Positions 55,626 to 64,000 are shown, counted from the first letter of the stretch. The stretch is 64,000 bases of DNA from Phaeobacter bryozoorum (GCF_041893525.1 NZ_CP169068.1), one strand, 5' to 3'. Made by a program: numbers and translations. The notes: generated by a model not told the origin, from the letters alone.

Positions 55626-56003
55626 TTATTGGGTTTCGACGCAGTGGCGGCGAAAGGCGCGTTTCAGCATGTCCAGTTCGGCGCGCAAAAGCTCGACCTC
55701 GACTCGCAGGTCATCGCCCGTGAGTTCACCGCAGATCAGGGTGAAATCGCCGAGTTTGACATCGCTCTTGAGGTCGTAGATCACAAAACTCTGCACCCCG
55801 TCGGCGATCGCTTCGGTTGGGATCGGGATTGTCAGCGACCATTCGCCTGCGGTGTCGCTTTCGGTCAGGGCAACATCGCGAACCGGGCGATCCAGGTGCC
55901 GGACCTCAATCAGCGGGGCGGAGGTGCTGTGACCGGACCCCGTGATCCGGCCTTCCCAGAGCCCCTCGCGAAAACGAATTTTGGTCAATGTCAGTTGGCT
56001 CAT
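55626..56003 (-). CDS. Uncharacterised protein, 125 aa
   Basis: 125 aa with no signal peptide or membrane helix. It is predicted to be mostly beta-strand (TLTKIRFREGLWEGRITG, EWSLTIPIPTEAI, SFVIYDLKSDVKLGDFTLICGEL) with a C-terminal helix (LRVEVELLRAELDMLKRAFRRHC) that could dimerise. I recognise no family. It lies 21 bp after the 253-aa gene on the same strand, so the two are probably coexpressed. Codon use is like its neighbours, so it is likely real. Confidence 0.7.
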   Translation of the reverse strand: MSQLTLTKIRFREGLWEGRITGSGHSTSAPLIEVRHLDRPVRDVALTESDTAGEWSLTIPIPTEAIADGVQSFVIYDLKSDVKLGDFTLICGELTGDDLRVEVELLRAELDMLKRAFRRHCVETQ

Positions 56004-56024
56004 GTCCGGCCTTTCGAATGTGGG

Positions 56025-56786
56025 TTACAGGCTGGCGCGGCGACTACGCGACAGAGTGACATCGCGCAGGGTCACCTGGTTCATTTCCGGGGCTTCAAAG
56101 ATCAGCTCCAGCCAAAGCCGCTCGACCCGTTTTTCGTTCAACTCAGCATAGGCTAGGTCGTATTCCACATGGGTGCGTTTGTCGCCCATCGGCAGTTCCC
56201 GCACCATCTGTTCGGTATTCGGGCCGTGTTTGATATTGAGCCGGGCAAAGATCTCGATCGGTTTTTCCGTCTCAAGCGTGCAGTCCACCCGCAGCAGATG
56301 GTCACGGTTCAGCCCTGCGGTGACGTCTTGCGGCAACTCGATGACCAGTGACAGGAACGAGCCGTCAAACCCGAACACATCCAGACGCACACCATAAGGG
56401 GCGAGGTCTTCCTCGCGGTTGTTGCGCAGCTGGCGCAGGGTGAGTTCGGAAACGGTGCAGTCGTGAAACAGCTCCACCTCTCCGCCGAGCCGTGTTTTGC
56501 TGGCGACGGCCGAGGCACCTGGAACCGGCAGCGGGCCACGCCACAGTTCGGGCCGCCAGCCCCAGTCGGTGCCGTGAGGGCGGGGAAAAGCGTTCGAGCC
56601 CACCTGCGGCAGCGCCAGCCGACCTTCGGCGATGTGAATGAGCCGGTCCAGATGCAAGCGCAGGGTTCGGGCGCGATTGCGTTGTTCCCTCAGACGGCTG
56701 AGGGGCATTTTCGACGCCTGCTGTGCCAGCCGACGCCAACGCCTGAGAACGCGCGCGAACAGCAGTTTTTCTATTGTCCTGCCCAT
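56025..56786 (-). CDS. DUF6478-like protein, 253 aa
   Basis: 253 aa. A basic N-terminal helix (RRWRRLAQQASKMPLSRLREQRNRARTLRLHLDRLIHIAE) is followed by WGWRPELWRGPLP and a beta-rich body (VELFHDCTVSELTLRQLR, GFDGSFLSLVIELP, EIFARLNIKHGPNTEQM). I associate this pattern with the DUF6478 family of Rhodobacterales, with moderate certainty. No signal peptide. First gene of a two-gene unit with the 125-aa protein. Function unknown. Confidence 0.7.
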   Translation of the reverse strand: MGRTIEKLLFARVLRRWRRLAQQASKMPLSRLREQRNRARTLRLHLDRLIHIAEGRLALPQVGSNAFPRPHGTDWGWRPELWRGPLPVPGASAVASKTRLGGEVELFHDCTVSELTLRQLRNNREEDLAPYGVRLDVFGFDGSFLSLVIELPQDVTAGLNRDHLLRVDCTLETEKPIEIFARLNIKHGPNTEQMVRELPMGDKRTHVEYDLAYAELNEKRVERLWLELIFEAPEMNQVTLRDVTLSRSRRASL

Positions 56787-56975
56787 TGGCTCAATATCCT
56801 GTCCTGCGAGTCATGCTTTTCGGCGATGCGGCAAAGCAGCAGCGTTTCATTGTTTTCTTCGACCCTAGCCAAAGCGGTGACCGCTGACAAACTCGGAAGC
56901 GGAAATCCGTTTGGATGGTTGGTGCTTGGCAGCTCCCGTCGCCGTGTCATCGCGCCCGCCGGTCTGGCGTGGATA

Positions 56976-57611
56976 TCACCGGGTGATACCATCGGTAGCG
57001 GGATCAAGATCGGCAGTCACCGAGGCTTCGAGCGTTTTTGCGGTCAGTTCGTTCAGCAATTGTGCGCCGCGTCGACCAAGGTTGCGGCTGCCGCTGGGCG
57101 CGTAGAGCGCAACGGCCACCAGTTGGTCGTTCAGCACGAAGGCGCCGCGCCAGTGCACGGGGCTGGCGCCACGAGCGCGGTGGTCCGGCATGTTCAGCTT
57201 GACCAGCGGCAGCATCATGTCGTTGCGCTCAGCCACCAGCCGGGCGCCGGGTGCTGTCTTTAACAGATCAGCGCTGGTCAATGCCGCATCCGCTGGGCCA
57301 GCGGGTCCGACAGCGACGGTGATCAAGGCGCGGTTGCGACTGGCGGGGCCTGGACGCAGACTGGAACAGGGAACGACGATGGCAAACCCACCTTCGGCGC
57401 GATGGCCCGTCATGCGGGGATCGATGCAGAAGCCGGCTGGTGGCACCAGATGAATGGTGTCACTGGCAAAGCTCATCCGGGTGATATCCCCGGGCTGCGG
57501 CTCAGTCGTGGCCCCCACCAGCGAGAGACCTGAATCGGCGGTGCAGGCGGCCAGAGCGGCGGCGGCAAGCAGGGTCAGAGCACGCCGATACAGTCGGTGG
57601 CAGCCGGTCAC
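56976..57611 (-). CDS. Putative lipoprotein, uncharacterised
   Basis: 211 aa if started at GTG 57611, giving a signal sequence (RRALTLLAAAALAAC) with lipobox LAAC near residue 23. The open frame continues to 57989, but that part lacks protein-like composition. The mature part has DTIHLVPPAGFCIDPR, FAIVVPCSSLR, ALITVAVGPAG and WRGAFVLNDQLVAVALYAP. The family is not recognised. No good ribosome-binding site precedes the GTG, so the start is uncertain. Divergent from the ABC-like gene across a 356-bp spacer, so it may be co-regulated. Confidence 0.6.
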   Translation of the reverse strand: MTGCHRLYRRALTLLAAAALAACTADSGLSLVGATTEPQPGDITRMSFASDTIHLVPPAGFCIDPRMTGHRAEGGFAIVVPCSSLRPGPASRNRALITVAVGPAGPADAALTSADLLKTAPGARLVAERNDMMLPLVKLNMPDHRARGASPVHWRGAFVLNDQLVAVALYAPSGSRNLGRRGAQLLNELTAKTLEASVTADLDPATDGITR

Positions 57612-57967
57612 CTGCAACGTCGTGCGTGCGCCATCGCAAAGCCACTGTGCAATCGCGGTAGAAAAGCAACAACCGGATAGCCGGGGTTGAGCGGACCGAT
57701 ACCCGTTTTCCGTTTGTGCCTCTGACTGCGCTCCATCAGAAATAGATACTATTTTTCCGTCGCTTATGATGGTCACGGTGGTCTCTGCCTGTCGTTGTCT
57801 TGCTCGATTCCGGAATAGTCCGGGGGCGCCTCTGTCGCAAGCAGCCCACGCAAAAGTCGGCCGGGTGTTGCCTTGTAATGTCAGGGGGCAGTGATTAGGG
57901 TCTGACCGCTGCAGAGCCAGCAGGCGATTTCGCGCTGACACCTTCCGACACGTAAGAGGAGCAGGGG
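57612..57967. other. Divergent 356-bp spacer with nested inverted repeats
   Basis: AAATAG ATA CTATTT (57740-57754) lies inside flanking CCATCA (57733-57738) and TGATGG (57767-57772), and CCGGA ATAG TCCGG is at 57810-57823. The first set is a good candidate operator in an otherwise GC-rich spacer. An AGGAG (AAGAGGAGCAGG) precedes the ABC-like start. No further gene is seen. Confidence 0.4.
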
Positions 57968-60900
57968 ATGCAATCCACCCTGTTTTCATTCATCTGGACC
58001 TATTCACGGCGCCAGCAGATAGGTCTGTTGGCGCTGACCATGGTCACATTCCCCTTTCTCTACGCTGCGTTGGAACTGCCCAAGCGGATCATCAATGACG
58101 CCATCGGCGCACCGATGGATCAGGTTGAGGTACTGGGCCAGGAGATTGGCCAGGTCGATTACCTGCTGCTGCTCTGTTTTGGGTTCCTTGCTGCGGTTCT
58201 GATCAGCGGGCTGCTGAAGATGCGTCTCAATACCATGAAGGGGGTTGTGGCGGAGCGACTGCTGCGACGTCTGCGCTATACGCTGATCAACCGGATGATG
58301 CGCTTTCCCACGCCCTATTTCCGCACCACGAGCCAGGGTGAACTTGTGTCGATGATCACCTCGGAGTCGGAGCCGATGGGCGGGCTGATGGGGGATGCCG
58401 TCGCCCAGCCGGTGTTCCAGGCCGGGCAGATGCTGACGATCGTCGTGTTCCTGTTCATGCAGAGTCTGTGGTTCGGTCTCGCGTCCATCGCATTGATCCC
58501 GCTACAGGCCTGGCTCATCCCGATGCTGCAACGGCAGATCAACCTGCTGAACAAGGATCGTATCCAGGAGGTGCGGGCTTTCTCGGCCGAGATCGGTGAA
58601 ACGGCGGCCGGGATCAGCGATCTGCGGATCAATGGCGGACGACGCTACCGGCTGGCGCAGATTTCGACGCGTTTGGGGCGACTGTTCGATATTCGGCGAC
58701 GCATCTACAGCAAGAAATACTTCATGAAGTTCCTCAACAACATGATCGGCCATCTGACGCCTTTTGTGTTCTATTCCGCCGGAGGGGTGCTGGCGATCCG
58801 CGGCGATATCACAGTGGGCGCTCTGGTGGCGGCGCTGGCAGCTTACAAGGACCTTTCCGCGCCGTGGCGGGAGTTGCTGACCTATTATAATCAGGTGCAG
58901 GACATGAGCCTGCGCTGGTCGATCATGACCGATCGTTTCTCGCCCAAGGGGATGATCCCGGAGACACTGATCGACGGTGTGCCCGCCGATATTCCCCATC
59001 TGCGCGGGGAGATTGAGCTGCGCAATGTTTCGGTGAAGGACGCCGATGGCAATATGGTGCTTGAAGATCTGTCGCTGACCATTCCCGCCGGGGGACGTGT
59101 CGCGATCCAGAGCGGCAGCGAGGCCGAACGCGCAGCTTTTGCCGCATTGCTGACGCGTGAGGTGATGCCGTTTCGAGGTACGGTGACCATTGCAGGCCAT
59201 CGGCTGGATCAGCTGCACCAAGGCGTGATCGCGACGCGCGTCGGCTATGCCTATTCGCGGCCCTACCTATTTGACGGATCGCTCGGGGACAATGTGCTGA
59301 TGCCGCTGCGTGATCAACCTCACATGCCAGCCCACACCGAGGCGCGCGGCAAAAACCGGGCGCTGACCGAAGCCTGCCGTGCGGGTAACAGCCCCGACCC
59401 GCTGACGGCGGATTGGATCAATCCGGCGCTGGCCGGGCTCGGATCGGAAAGCGAGCTGCGCGATTGGTGGTTCCAGCTGGTTGAGGCGATGGGCATTGAT
59501 GAGCAGCTGTTTCGACGCACCCTGCACACGCGTTTTCAGATCGGACCGCATCTGGGGCTGGTCCAGCAGATCATCGGGCTGCGAGCTCTGGTTGCTGAAC
59601 GGCTGGAGCGTGCCGGGCTGTCTGACGTCGTGCACCGTTTCGACCCCGACAGTTTCAACCCGGCGGTGCCGTTGGGCGGCAATATCCTGTTTGCCGCGCC
59701 CACGCGCGCCATCGCCCCGGAAGAGTTGATTGCCGAAGATGGGCCGATTATCAGTGCGCTGCGTGACAATGGCTTGCAGCAGGATGTGATCGCTTTTGGC
59801 CTCGGGGTTATGGAAACACTGCGGCAGACCTTTGGTCTGGCTGATACCGACCATCCGCTGTTCAAGCGGCTGGGGCTGGACGAGGCGCTCTATCAGCGTA
59901 TCGCTGAGGTTGCCGACCGGCAGAAGACACTGGGTGTGCCGGGATTGCGGGAGGATGAGCGGGGTCTGCTTGCATCGGTTCCGTTTCTGATTTCCGAAGA
60001 GCAGATCGGCACCGCGTTCCCGGAACGCTTCAAGCAGCAGATCCTGACGATGCGGCGTGATATGGCGCAGACCCTGCAGGCGCAATTGGGCGATCTCTTT
60101 ATTTCGATCTCGCCCGACGCCTATCTTCCGCGTCTCACCGTGTTGGAGAATCTTCTATACGGGCGGCTGTCGCTGGGCGCGGGAGCAAAGGCGAAACAGG
60201 TTGAGGATCTGGTCGCCGACGTGCTGGAGGAACACGGTCTGCGCAAGCGGCTGGCGCTTATTCTCTATGATCTGCCGGCAGGTCTGGGCGGCGCGGCGCT
60301 GGAGCCGGTGTTTCAGGAGCGCGCGGCCTTTACCCGTGCAGCGATCAAACGGCCGGATGTCCTGATCCTGGATCGCGCGCTGGCGAGTTATGACAGCGCC
60401 AGTCGGCTGAAATCACGCGAGCGCCTTGCTGAGCTGATGCCAAATACCACGATGCTGTTTCTGGAAGATCAATTCAATCACCCCGAACGCTATGATATTT
60501 TTGTTAAAATTCAGAACGGGCGCATCGACGGGGTGGAAGGCGGATTGACCGACCCGATGGAGAATGCCGCGCGAAACGACCTTGGCAAACGGCTGGAGCT
60601 TATTCAAAGCACAGATCTGTTCTCGAAACTGGATGCGCGGAACCAGCGTCTGTTGGCCTTCTCGGCGCGCTGGCATGATGTGGCCAAGGGCGATTACGTG
60701 TTCCGATTTGGAGAGAGCGGCGATGCGGTGTTTCTCTGTCTGACCGGTACAGCGGAACTGTACTGGCCCGATCGAACGCCGGAGACCACGCCGATTTCCC
60801 GGGTTGAGCCGGGGCGGTTGATCGGTGATCTGGCTGTTATCCTGCGCGACACACGGCAATTGGACCTGATTGCGGTGGAAGATTGCCGTTTTCTCAGGAT

Positions 60901-61096
60901 TGGCGCCGAAGAGTACCGTGCCGTGATCGAGGCGGATGCGGGCGTGGCCGTGCAGCTGCTCGAAACGGTCTCACGGCATCTGGTGCAGGTTGCGGGTGTT
61001 GTCCGCGCGGCGGATCAGAATGTTGCAGGCAGCCAAGCACCGGCGGTGGCTGCGACCAGTACACTTGCGGAGGAGCATAGCGGCAATGTCCATTGA
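57968..61096 (+). CDS. Pseudo-ABC membrane protein with C-terminal cNMP-binding-like domain
   Basis: 1042 aa. Residues 1-310 are an ABC-exporter transmembrane domain of six segments (LIPLQAWLIPMLQR, GGVLAIRGDITVGALVA). The NBD begins at about 345 (GEIELRNVSV) but every catalytic motif is lost: Walker A is SGSEAERA (382-389), the signature is LPAGLGGA (769-776), the catalytic Glu after Walker B is R803 (VLILDRALASYD) and the H-loop has no proper His (MLFLEDQFNHPE). The Walker A-signature distance is about 385 residues instead of about 105, so roughly 280 residues are inserted. A CNB/CRP-like domain follows (about 885-1000, GDYVFRFGESGDAVFLCLTG, LIGDLAVILRDTRQL). It is therefore probably a regulated membrane scaffold or sensor, not a pump. 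The CPBP gene overlaps its end by 11 bp. Confidence 0.88.
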   Translation: MQSTLFSFIWTYSRRQQIGLLALTMVTFPFLYAALELPKRIINDAIGAPMDQVEVLGQEIGQVDYLLLLCFGFLAAVLISGLLKMRLNTMKGVVAERLLRRLRYTLINRMMRFPTPYFRTTSQGELVSMITSESEPMGGLMGDAVAQPVFQAGQMLTIVVFLFMQSLWFGLASIALIPLQAWLIPMLQRQINLLNKDRIQEVRAFSAEIGETAAGISDLRINGGRRYRLAQISTRLGRLFDIRRRIYSKKYFMKFLNNMIGHLTPFVFYSAGGVLAIRGDITVGALVAALAAYKDLSAPWRELLTYYNQVQDMSLRWSIMTDRFSPKGMIPETLIDGVPADIPHLRGEIELRNVSVKDADGNMVLEDLSLTIPAGGRVAIQSGSEAERAAFAALLTREVMPFRGTVTIAGHRLDQLHQGVIATRVGYAYSRPYLFDGSLGDNVLMPLRDQPHMPAHTEARGKNRALTEACRAGNSPDPLTADWINPALAGLGSESELRDWWFQLVEAMGIDEQLFRRTLHTRFQIGPHLGLVQQIIGLRALVAERLERAGLSDVVHRFDPDSFNPAVPLGGNILFAAPTRAIAPEELIAEDGPIISALRDNGLQQDVIAFGLGVMETLRQTFGLADTDHPLFKRLGLDEALYQRIAEVADRQKTLGVPGLREDERGLLASVPFLISEEQIGTAFPERFKQQILTMRRDMAQTLQAQLGDLFISISPDAYLPRLTVLENLLYGRLSLGAGAKAKQVEDLVADVLEEHGLRKRLALILYDLPAGLGGAALEPVFQERAAFTRAAIKRPDVLILDRALASYDSASRLKSRERLAELMPNTTMLFLEDQFNHPERYDIFVKIQNGRIDGVEGGLTDPMENAARNDLGKRLELIQSTDLFSKLDARNQRLLAFSARWHDVAKGDYVFRFGESGDAVFLCLTGTAELYWPDRTPETTPISRVEPGRLIGDLAVILRDTRQLDLIAVEDCRFLRIGAEEYRAVIEADAGVAVQLLETVSRHLVQVAGVVRAADQNVAGSQAPAVAATSTLAEEHSGNVH

Positions 61097-62006
61097 TCCC
61101 ACAATGGCGGCCTATGCTGCCCATGCGCAACTGGTCGATCCGGCCCGGCGCAGCCCGCAGATCTGGCGGCTGCTGCTTGGTATGCTGCTCGTGGCAGTAC
61201 TCAGCTACGCGATGACCAATGTCGCTGTCCAGCTGCTGATTGCTGTCGCGCCGGGTGATTGGGTGAGTGATTTGCCGACCGGGGGCTCGCCTGTAGCCAT
61301 GCTGGTGCTGCTGGGCAGCTTCTTACCCGTGACCGTGGCTGTTGCCTGCGTGCTGCGCCTGTTGCACCGACGCGGCCTGACCAGCCTGATCGGCCCGATA
61401 CCGCAGACCTTGCGACAGTTCTGCAGGACCGGCGTTCGACTGATGGTCCTGATGATGGGGCTTGCCGTTCTGTGGTTGGTCCTGCCGGGCGGGCTGGACG
61501 GCGGTGTGATGTCGGATCTGGTGCCGAACCTGCCACCAGCGCAATGGCTGCTGTTGCTACCATTCGCGCTGATGGCGATATTCGTGCAGGTCAGCGCCGA
61601 GGAAATCCTGTTCCGGGGGTATCTCCAGCAGGCGCTTGCGGCGCGGTTTTCTCATCCGCTGGTCTGGCTTCTGGTGCCGTCGATCCTCTTTGCTGCTGGT
61701 CACTATGTGCCGGCCGATGCCGGGGTGAATGCGCCCTTCATTGCGCTCTGGGCGGGGGCGTTTGGACTGCTGATGGCGGATCTGACGGCCCGGGCGGGCA
61801 CGTTGGGCCCCGCAATCGCAGTACATTTTGCCAATAATATCATTGCTATCCTCTTGTTCGGATCGCCCACCAGCCTGTCGGGATTGGCGCTATATCTGGT
61901 CCCGTTTGAGCTGTCGGATCCCGTTGTCATGCGGCAAATGCTCTGGCTGGATCTCGCGGTTGTGGGCTTCTGCTGGTTGGTTGCGCGGCTTGCCATCCGG
62001 CGCTGA
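61086..62006 (+). CDS. CPBP-family intramembrane glutamic/metallo-protease
   Basis: 306 aa from ATG 61086, with about eight hydrophobic segments. It holds all the CPBP (CAAX-protease/bacteriocin-processing) motifs: EEILFRGYLQ (E172, E173), FAAGH (H206) and HFANN (H247, N251), so it should be catalytic. The family includes Rce1-type prenyl-protein proteases and bacteriocin self-immunity proteins. Translation is coupled to the pseudo-ABC gene by an 11-bp overlap with GGAGGA upstream. The substrate is unknown; a processing role for the neighbour or the lipoprotein is speculative. Confidence 0.88.
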   Translation: MSIDPTMAAYAAHAQLVDPARRSPQIWRLLLGMLLVAVLSYAMTNVAVQLLIAVAPGDWVSDLPTGGSPVAMLVLLGSFLPVTVAVACVLRLLHRRGLTSLIGPIPQTLRQFCRTGVRLMVLMMGLAVLWLVLPGGLDGGVMSDLVPNLPPAQWLLLLPFALMAIFVQVSAEEILFRGYLQQALAARFSHPLVWLLVPSILFAAGHYVPADAGVNAPFIALWAGAFGLLMADLTARAGTLGPAIAVHFANNIIAILLFGSPTSLSGLALYLVPFELSDPVVMRQMLWLDLAVVGFCWLVARLAIRR

Positions 62007-62068
62007 TTGCATTTAGACGCGCGGGGCCTTATTTGAAGGTCCAAACCGCCCCTACAAAGGCATGGCTT

Positions 62069-63013
62069 ATGAACTGGATCACCAACTACGTCCGGCCGCG
62101 GATCAATTCGATCTTCTCGCGCCGCGAAGTTCCCGAGAACCTCTGGCGCAAATGCGACGAATGCGGCACCATGCTGTTTCACCGCGAGCTGAGCGACAAT
62201 CTGAATGTCTGCAACAATTGCGGACACCACATGCACATCACGCCACGCGACCGGTTTCTGGCGCTGTTTGATGGCGGTGTCTTCACCGAAGTCAAAGTGC
62301 CTGAACCTCTGGCCGACCCGCTCAAGTTCCGTGATCAGAAACGTTATCCCGACCGGATGAAAGCGGCGCAGAAGAAGACCGCGGAGAAAGAGGCGATGCT
62401 GGTGGCTGCCGGTGAAATCGGCCGGACGCCGATCATCGCTGCGGCACAGGATTTCTCCTTCATGGGCGGCTCCATGGGCATGTTCGTAGGCAATGCGATC
62501 ATCGCGGCCGCTCAGGAAGCCGTGAAGCTGAAACGCCCGCTGGTGCTATTCTCCGCCGCCGGAGGCGCACGCATGCAGGAGGGCATCCTGTCGCTGATGC
62601 AGATGCCGCGGACCACCGTTGCGGTGCAGATGCTGAAAGAGGCGGGCCTGCCCTATATCGTCGTGCTGACCCATCCGACGACCGGTGGTGTGACAGCCTC
62701 TTACGCGATGCTGGGGGATGTCCATATCTCCGAACCCAATGCGCTGATCTGTTTTGCTGGCCCCCGGGTGATCGAACAGACCATTCGCGAGAAACTGCCT
62801 GAGGGCTTTCAGCGCGCCGAATACCTTCTGGATCACGGCATGTTGGACCGGGTGACCCCGCGCACGGAGATGCGTGACGAGCTGATCACCATCACCCGCA
62901 TGCTGCTGGGCCTGCCGCCGCAGATTGTCGGCGACCTGCCCGCCCCGGATGCGAGCGAACAGGCCGGGAACGACACCAAGGGTGCCGCAGATGCACCGGC
63001 CTCAGGCGGCTGA
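62069..63013 (+). CDS. accD: Acetyl-CoA carboxylase carboxyltransferase, beta subunit
   Basis: 314 aa from ATG 62069 (MNWITNYVRPRINSI). ACAAAGG lies 8 nt before it, and the longer upstream frame is rejected. An N-terminal four-Cys zinc finger (CDECG ... CNNCG), then the carboxyltransferase fold with GGSMGMFVGNAI, SAAGGARMQEG and THPTTGGVTASYAMLGD. With AccA it transfers CO2 from biotin to acetyl-CoA, the first step of fatty acid synthesis. The C-terminal tail (about 25 residues, Asp/Ala/Gly-rich) is extra. folC follows after 91 bp, the usual order. Confidence 0.96.
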   Translation: MNWITNYVRPRINSIFSRREVPENLWRKCDECGTMLFHRELSDNLNVCNNCGHHMHITPRDRFLALFDGGVFTEVKVPEPLADPLKFRDQKRYPDRMKAAQKKTAEKEAMLVAAGEIGRTPIIAAAQDFSFMGGSMGMFVGNAIIAAAQEAVKLKRPLVLFSAAGGARMQEGILSLMQMPRTTVAVQMLKEAGLPYIVVLTHPTTGGVTASYAMLGDVHISEPNALICFAGPRVIEQTIREKLPEGFQRAEYLLDHGMLDRVTPRTEMRDELITITRMLLGLPPQIVGDLPAPDASEQAGNDTKGAADAPASGG

Positions 63014-63034
63014 TCCTGATAATCTCTGATGTTG

Positions 63035-63064
63035 CGGCCCGCTCGTTCTTCGGGTGGGCCGTTT
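63035..63064 (+). terminator. Weak hairpin between accD and folC
   Basis: CGGCCC / GGGCCG, a 6-bp stem with a long loop, followed by TTTGC. It may lower but need not stop read-through into folC. Confidence 0.35.
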
Positions 63065-63104
63065 GCATATCTTACCGCCTGTACCAACGCCAGTGAGCTG
63101 TAGA

Positions 63105-64000
63105 ATGACCCAGACCTCCGACGCGATCCTTGCCCGTATGATGGCGCTGCACCCCAAGATCATCGACCTGACGCTGGACCGGGTCTGGCGGCTGCTGGAA
63201 GCGCTGGACAATCCGCAGGACAAGCTGCCGCCGGTGATCCATCTGGCGGGCACCAACGGCAAGGGCTCGACCCAGGCGATGATCCGGGCCGGGCTTGAGG
63301 GGATGGGAAAGAGCGTTCATGCCTATACCTCGCCGCATCTTGCGCGCTTTCATGAGCGGATCCGGCTGGCCGGAGAGCTGATCTCGGAACAGCATCTGAC
63401 CGAGGTGCTGGACGAGTGCTATGCCAGGAACGGCGGCGAGAACATTACCTATTTCGAGATAACAACGGTGGCGGGGATTCTCGCCTTTTCCCGCAGGCCT
63501 GCCGACTACACGCTGCTGGAAGTGGGCCTGGGCGGGCGTCTGGATGCGACCAATGTGATCACCCCGGCGCTCAGCGTGATCACCCCGGTTTCGATTGACC
63601 ATGAGCAGTTCCTGGGCAACACGCTGGCCAAGATCGCGGGCGAGAAAGCCGGCATCATCAAGCGCGGGGTACCGGTTGTGGTTGGCCCGCAGCCCGAGGA
63701 GGCCATGGAGGTGATCGAGGCCACCGCCGCCCGTCTTGGCGCGCCGCTGATCGCCTATGGCCAGCACTGGCATGTCTGGGAGGAGCGCAGGCGGCTGGTG
63801 TTTCAGGACGAGAACGGCCTGCTGGATTTGCCGCTTCCGGTCCTGCTTGGCGCGCATCAGGTCCAGAACGCCGGCGCCGCACTGGCGGCGCTGCGCCATC
63901 TGGGCGCCGATGAGGCGGCTTGCGAGGCGGCGATGGCGAACGCCGAATGGCCCGCCCGGATGCAACGGCTCAAAACCGGCCCGCTGATCGAGGCCGCGCC
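63105..64000 (+). CDS. folC: Folylpolyglutamate/dihydrofolate synthase, 5' part (continues beyond window)
   Basis: The first 298 codons run to the window end without a stop. ATG 63105 gives MTQTSDAILARMMALHPK, then the Mur-ligase-type P-loop LAGTNGKGST, TSPHLARFHERIRL (omega-loop region), YFEITTVAG, LEVGLGGRLDATNVI and ITPVSIDHEQFLG, all typical of FolC. It adds glutamate to dihydropteroate and folates with ATP. The C-terminal domain lies outside. Cotranscription with accD is likely. Confidence 0.94.
   Translation, partial: MTQTSDAILARMMALHPKIIDLTLDRVWRLLEALDNPQDKLPPVIHLAGTNGKGSTQAMIRAGLEGMGKSVHAYTSPHLARFHERIRLAGELISEQHLTEVLDECYARNGGENITYFEITTVAGILAFSRRPADYTLLEVGLGGRLDATNVITPALSVITPVSIDHEQFLGNTLAKIAGEKAGIIKRGVPVVVGPQPEEAMEVIEATAARLGAPLIAYGQHWHVWEERRRLVFQDENGLLDLPLPVLLGAHQVQNAGAALAALRHLGADEAACEAAMANAEWPARMQRLKTGPLIEAA

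Noticed and set aside
57612..57989. Upstream extension of the lipoprotein frame
   Set aside because: Residues before the lipobox signal are Arg/Ser-rich without conserved pattern, and the extension would overlap the start of the pseudo-ABC gene.

Overview
This 64 kb window looks like a chromosomal segment of a marine alphaproteobacterium of the roseobacter group (Rhodobacteraceae, close to Phaeobacter, Leisingera or Ruegeria). The reasons are the high GC, dense coding on both strands with frequent ATGA/GTGA overlaps, the accD-folC pair, a short periplasmic c-type cytochrome beside idi, and several small proteins of a type I associate with Rhodobacterales. The genus is inferred, not proven. 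I saw no rRNA, tRNA, insertion sequence, phage gene or CRISPR array. Nearly all long open frames opposite the genes below are GC-driven shadows.

Layout. 1-4.1 kb: end of pncA, a membrane hybrid histidine kinase, and pncB (NAD salvage). 4.2-12.6 kb: a family-5 (peptide/opine-type) ABC importer with a GNAT acetyltransferase and an aldehyde dehydrogenase in one overlapping operon, interrupted by an oppositely oriented histone-deacetylase-family amidohydrolase. 12.7-16 kb: panB-panC and glpK. 16.1-21.3 kb: FAD monooxygenase, idi, cytochrome c, P1-family peptidase, SDR and arfB. 21.3-22.3 kb: a queuosine-precursor transporter gene preceded by a likely preQ1-I riboswitch and followed by an 18-codon ORF with an extreme Shine-Dalgarno sequence and its own terminator. 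22.4-25.6 kb: MFS transporter, mepA and a phytase-like esterase in one operon. 25.7-32.2 kb: thioesterase, YggT, recQ, yaaA and a second hybrid kinase. 32.3-47.5 kb: envelope locus with alpha-2-macroglobulin plus pbpC, facing a MoxR/DUF58/BatA-DUF4159/membrane-protein operon, with a DUF1285 gene diverging from it. 47.8-56.8 kb: a hydroxypyruvate isomerase-like gene, polA, an MHYT-GGDEF-EAL protein, a small zinc-finger protein, an orphan ABC ATPase and two uncharacterised genes. 57-62 kb: a lipoprotein candidate divergent from a giant ABC-like membrane protein whose nucleotide-binding motifs are all lost and which ends in a cyclic-nucleotide-binding-like domain, overlapped by a CPBP-family membrane protease gene. 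62-64 kb: accD and the start of folC.

The best candidate for an undescribed system is the pseudo-ABC/CNB protein plus CPBP protease (57968-62006). The next most interesting items are the riboswitch and tiny-ORF region (21385-22301) and the deacetylase/acetyltransferase/aldehyde dehydrogenase/importer cluster (4230-12568).
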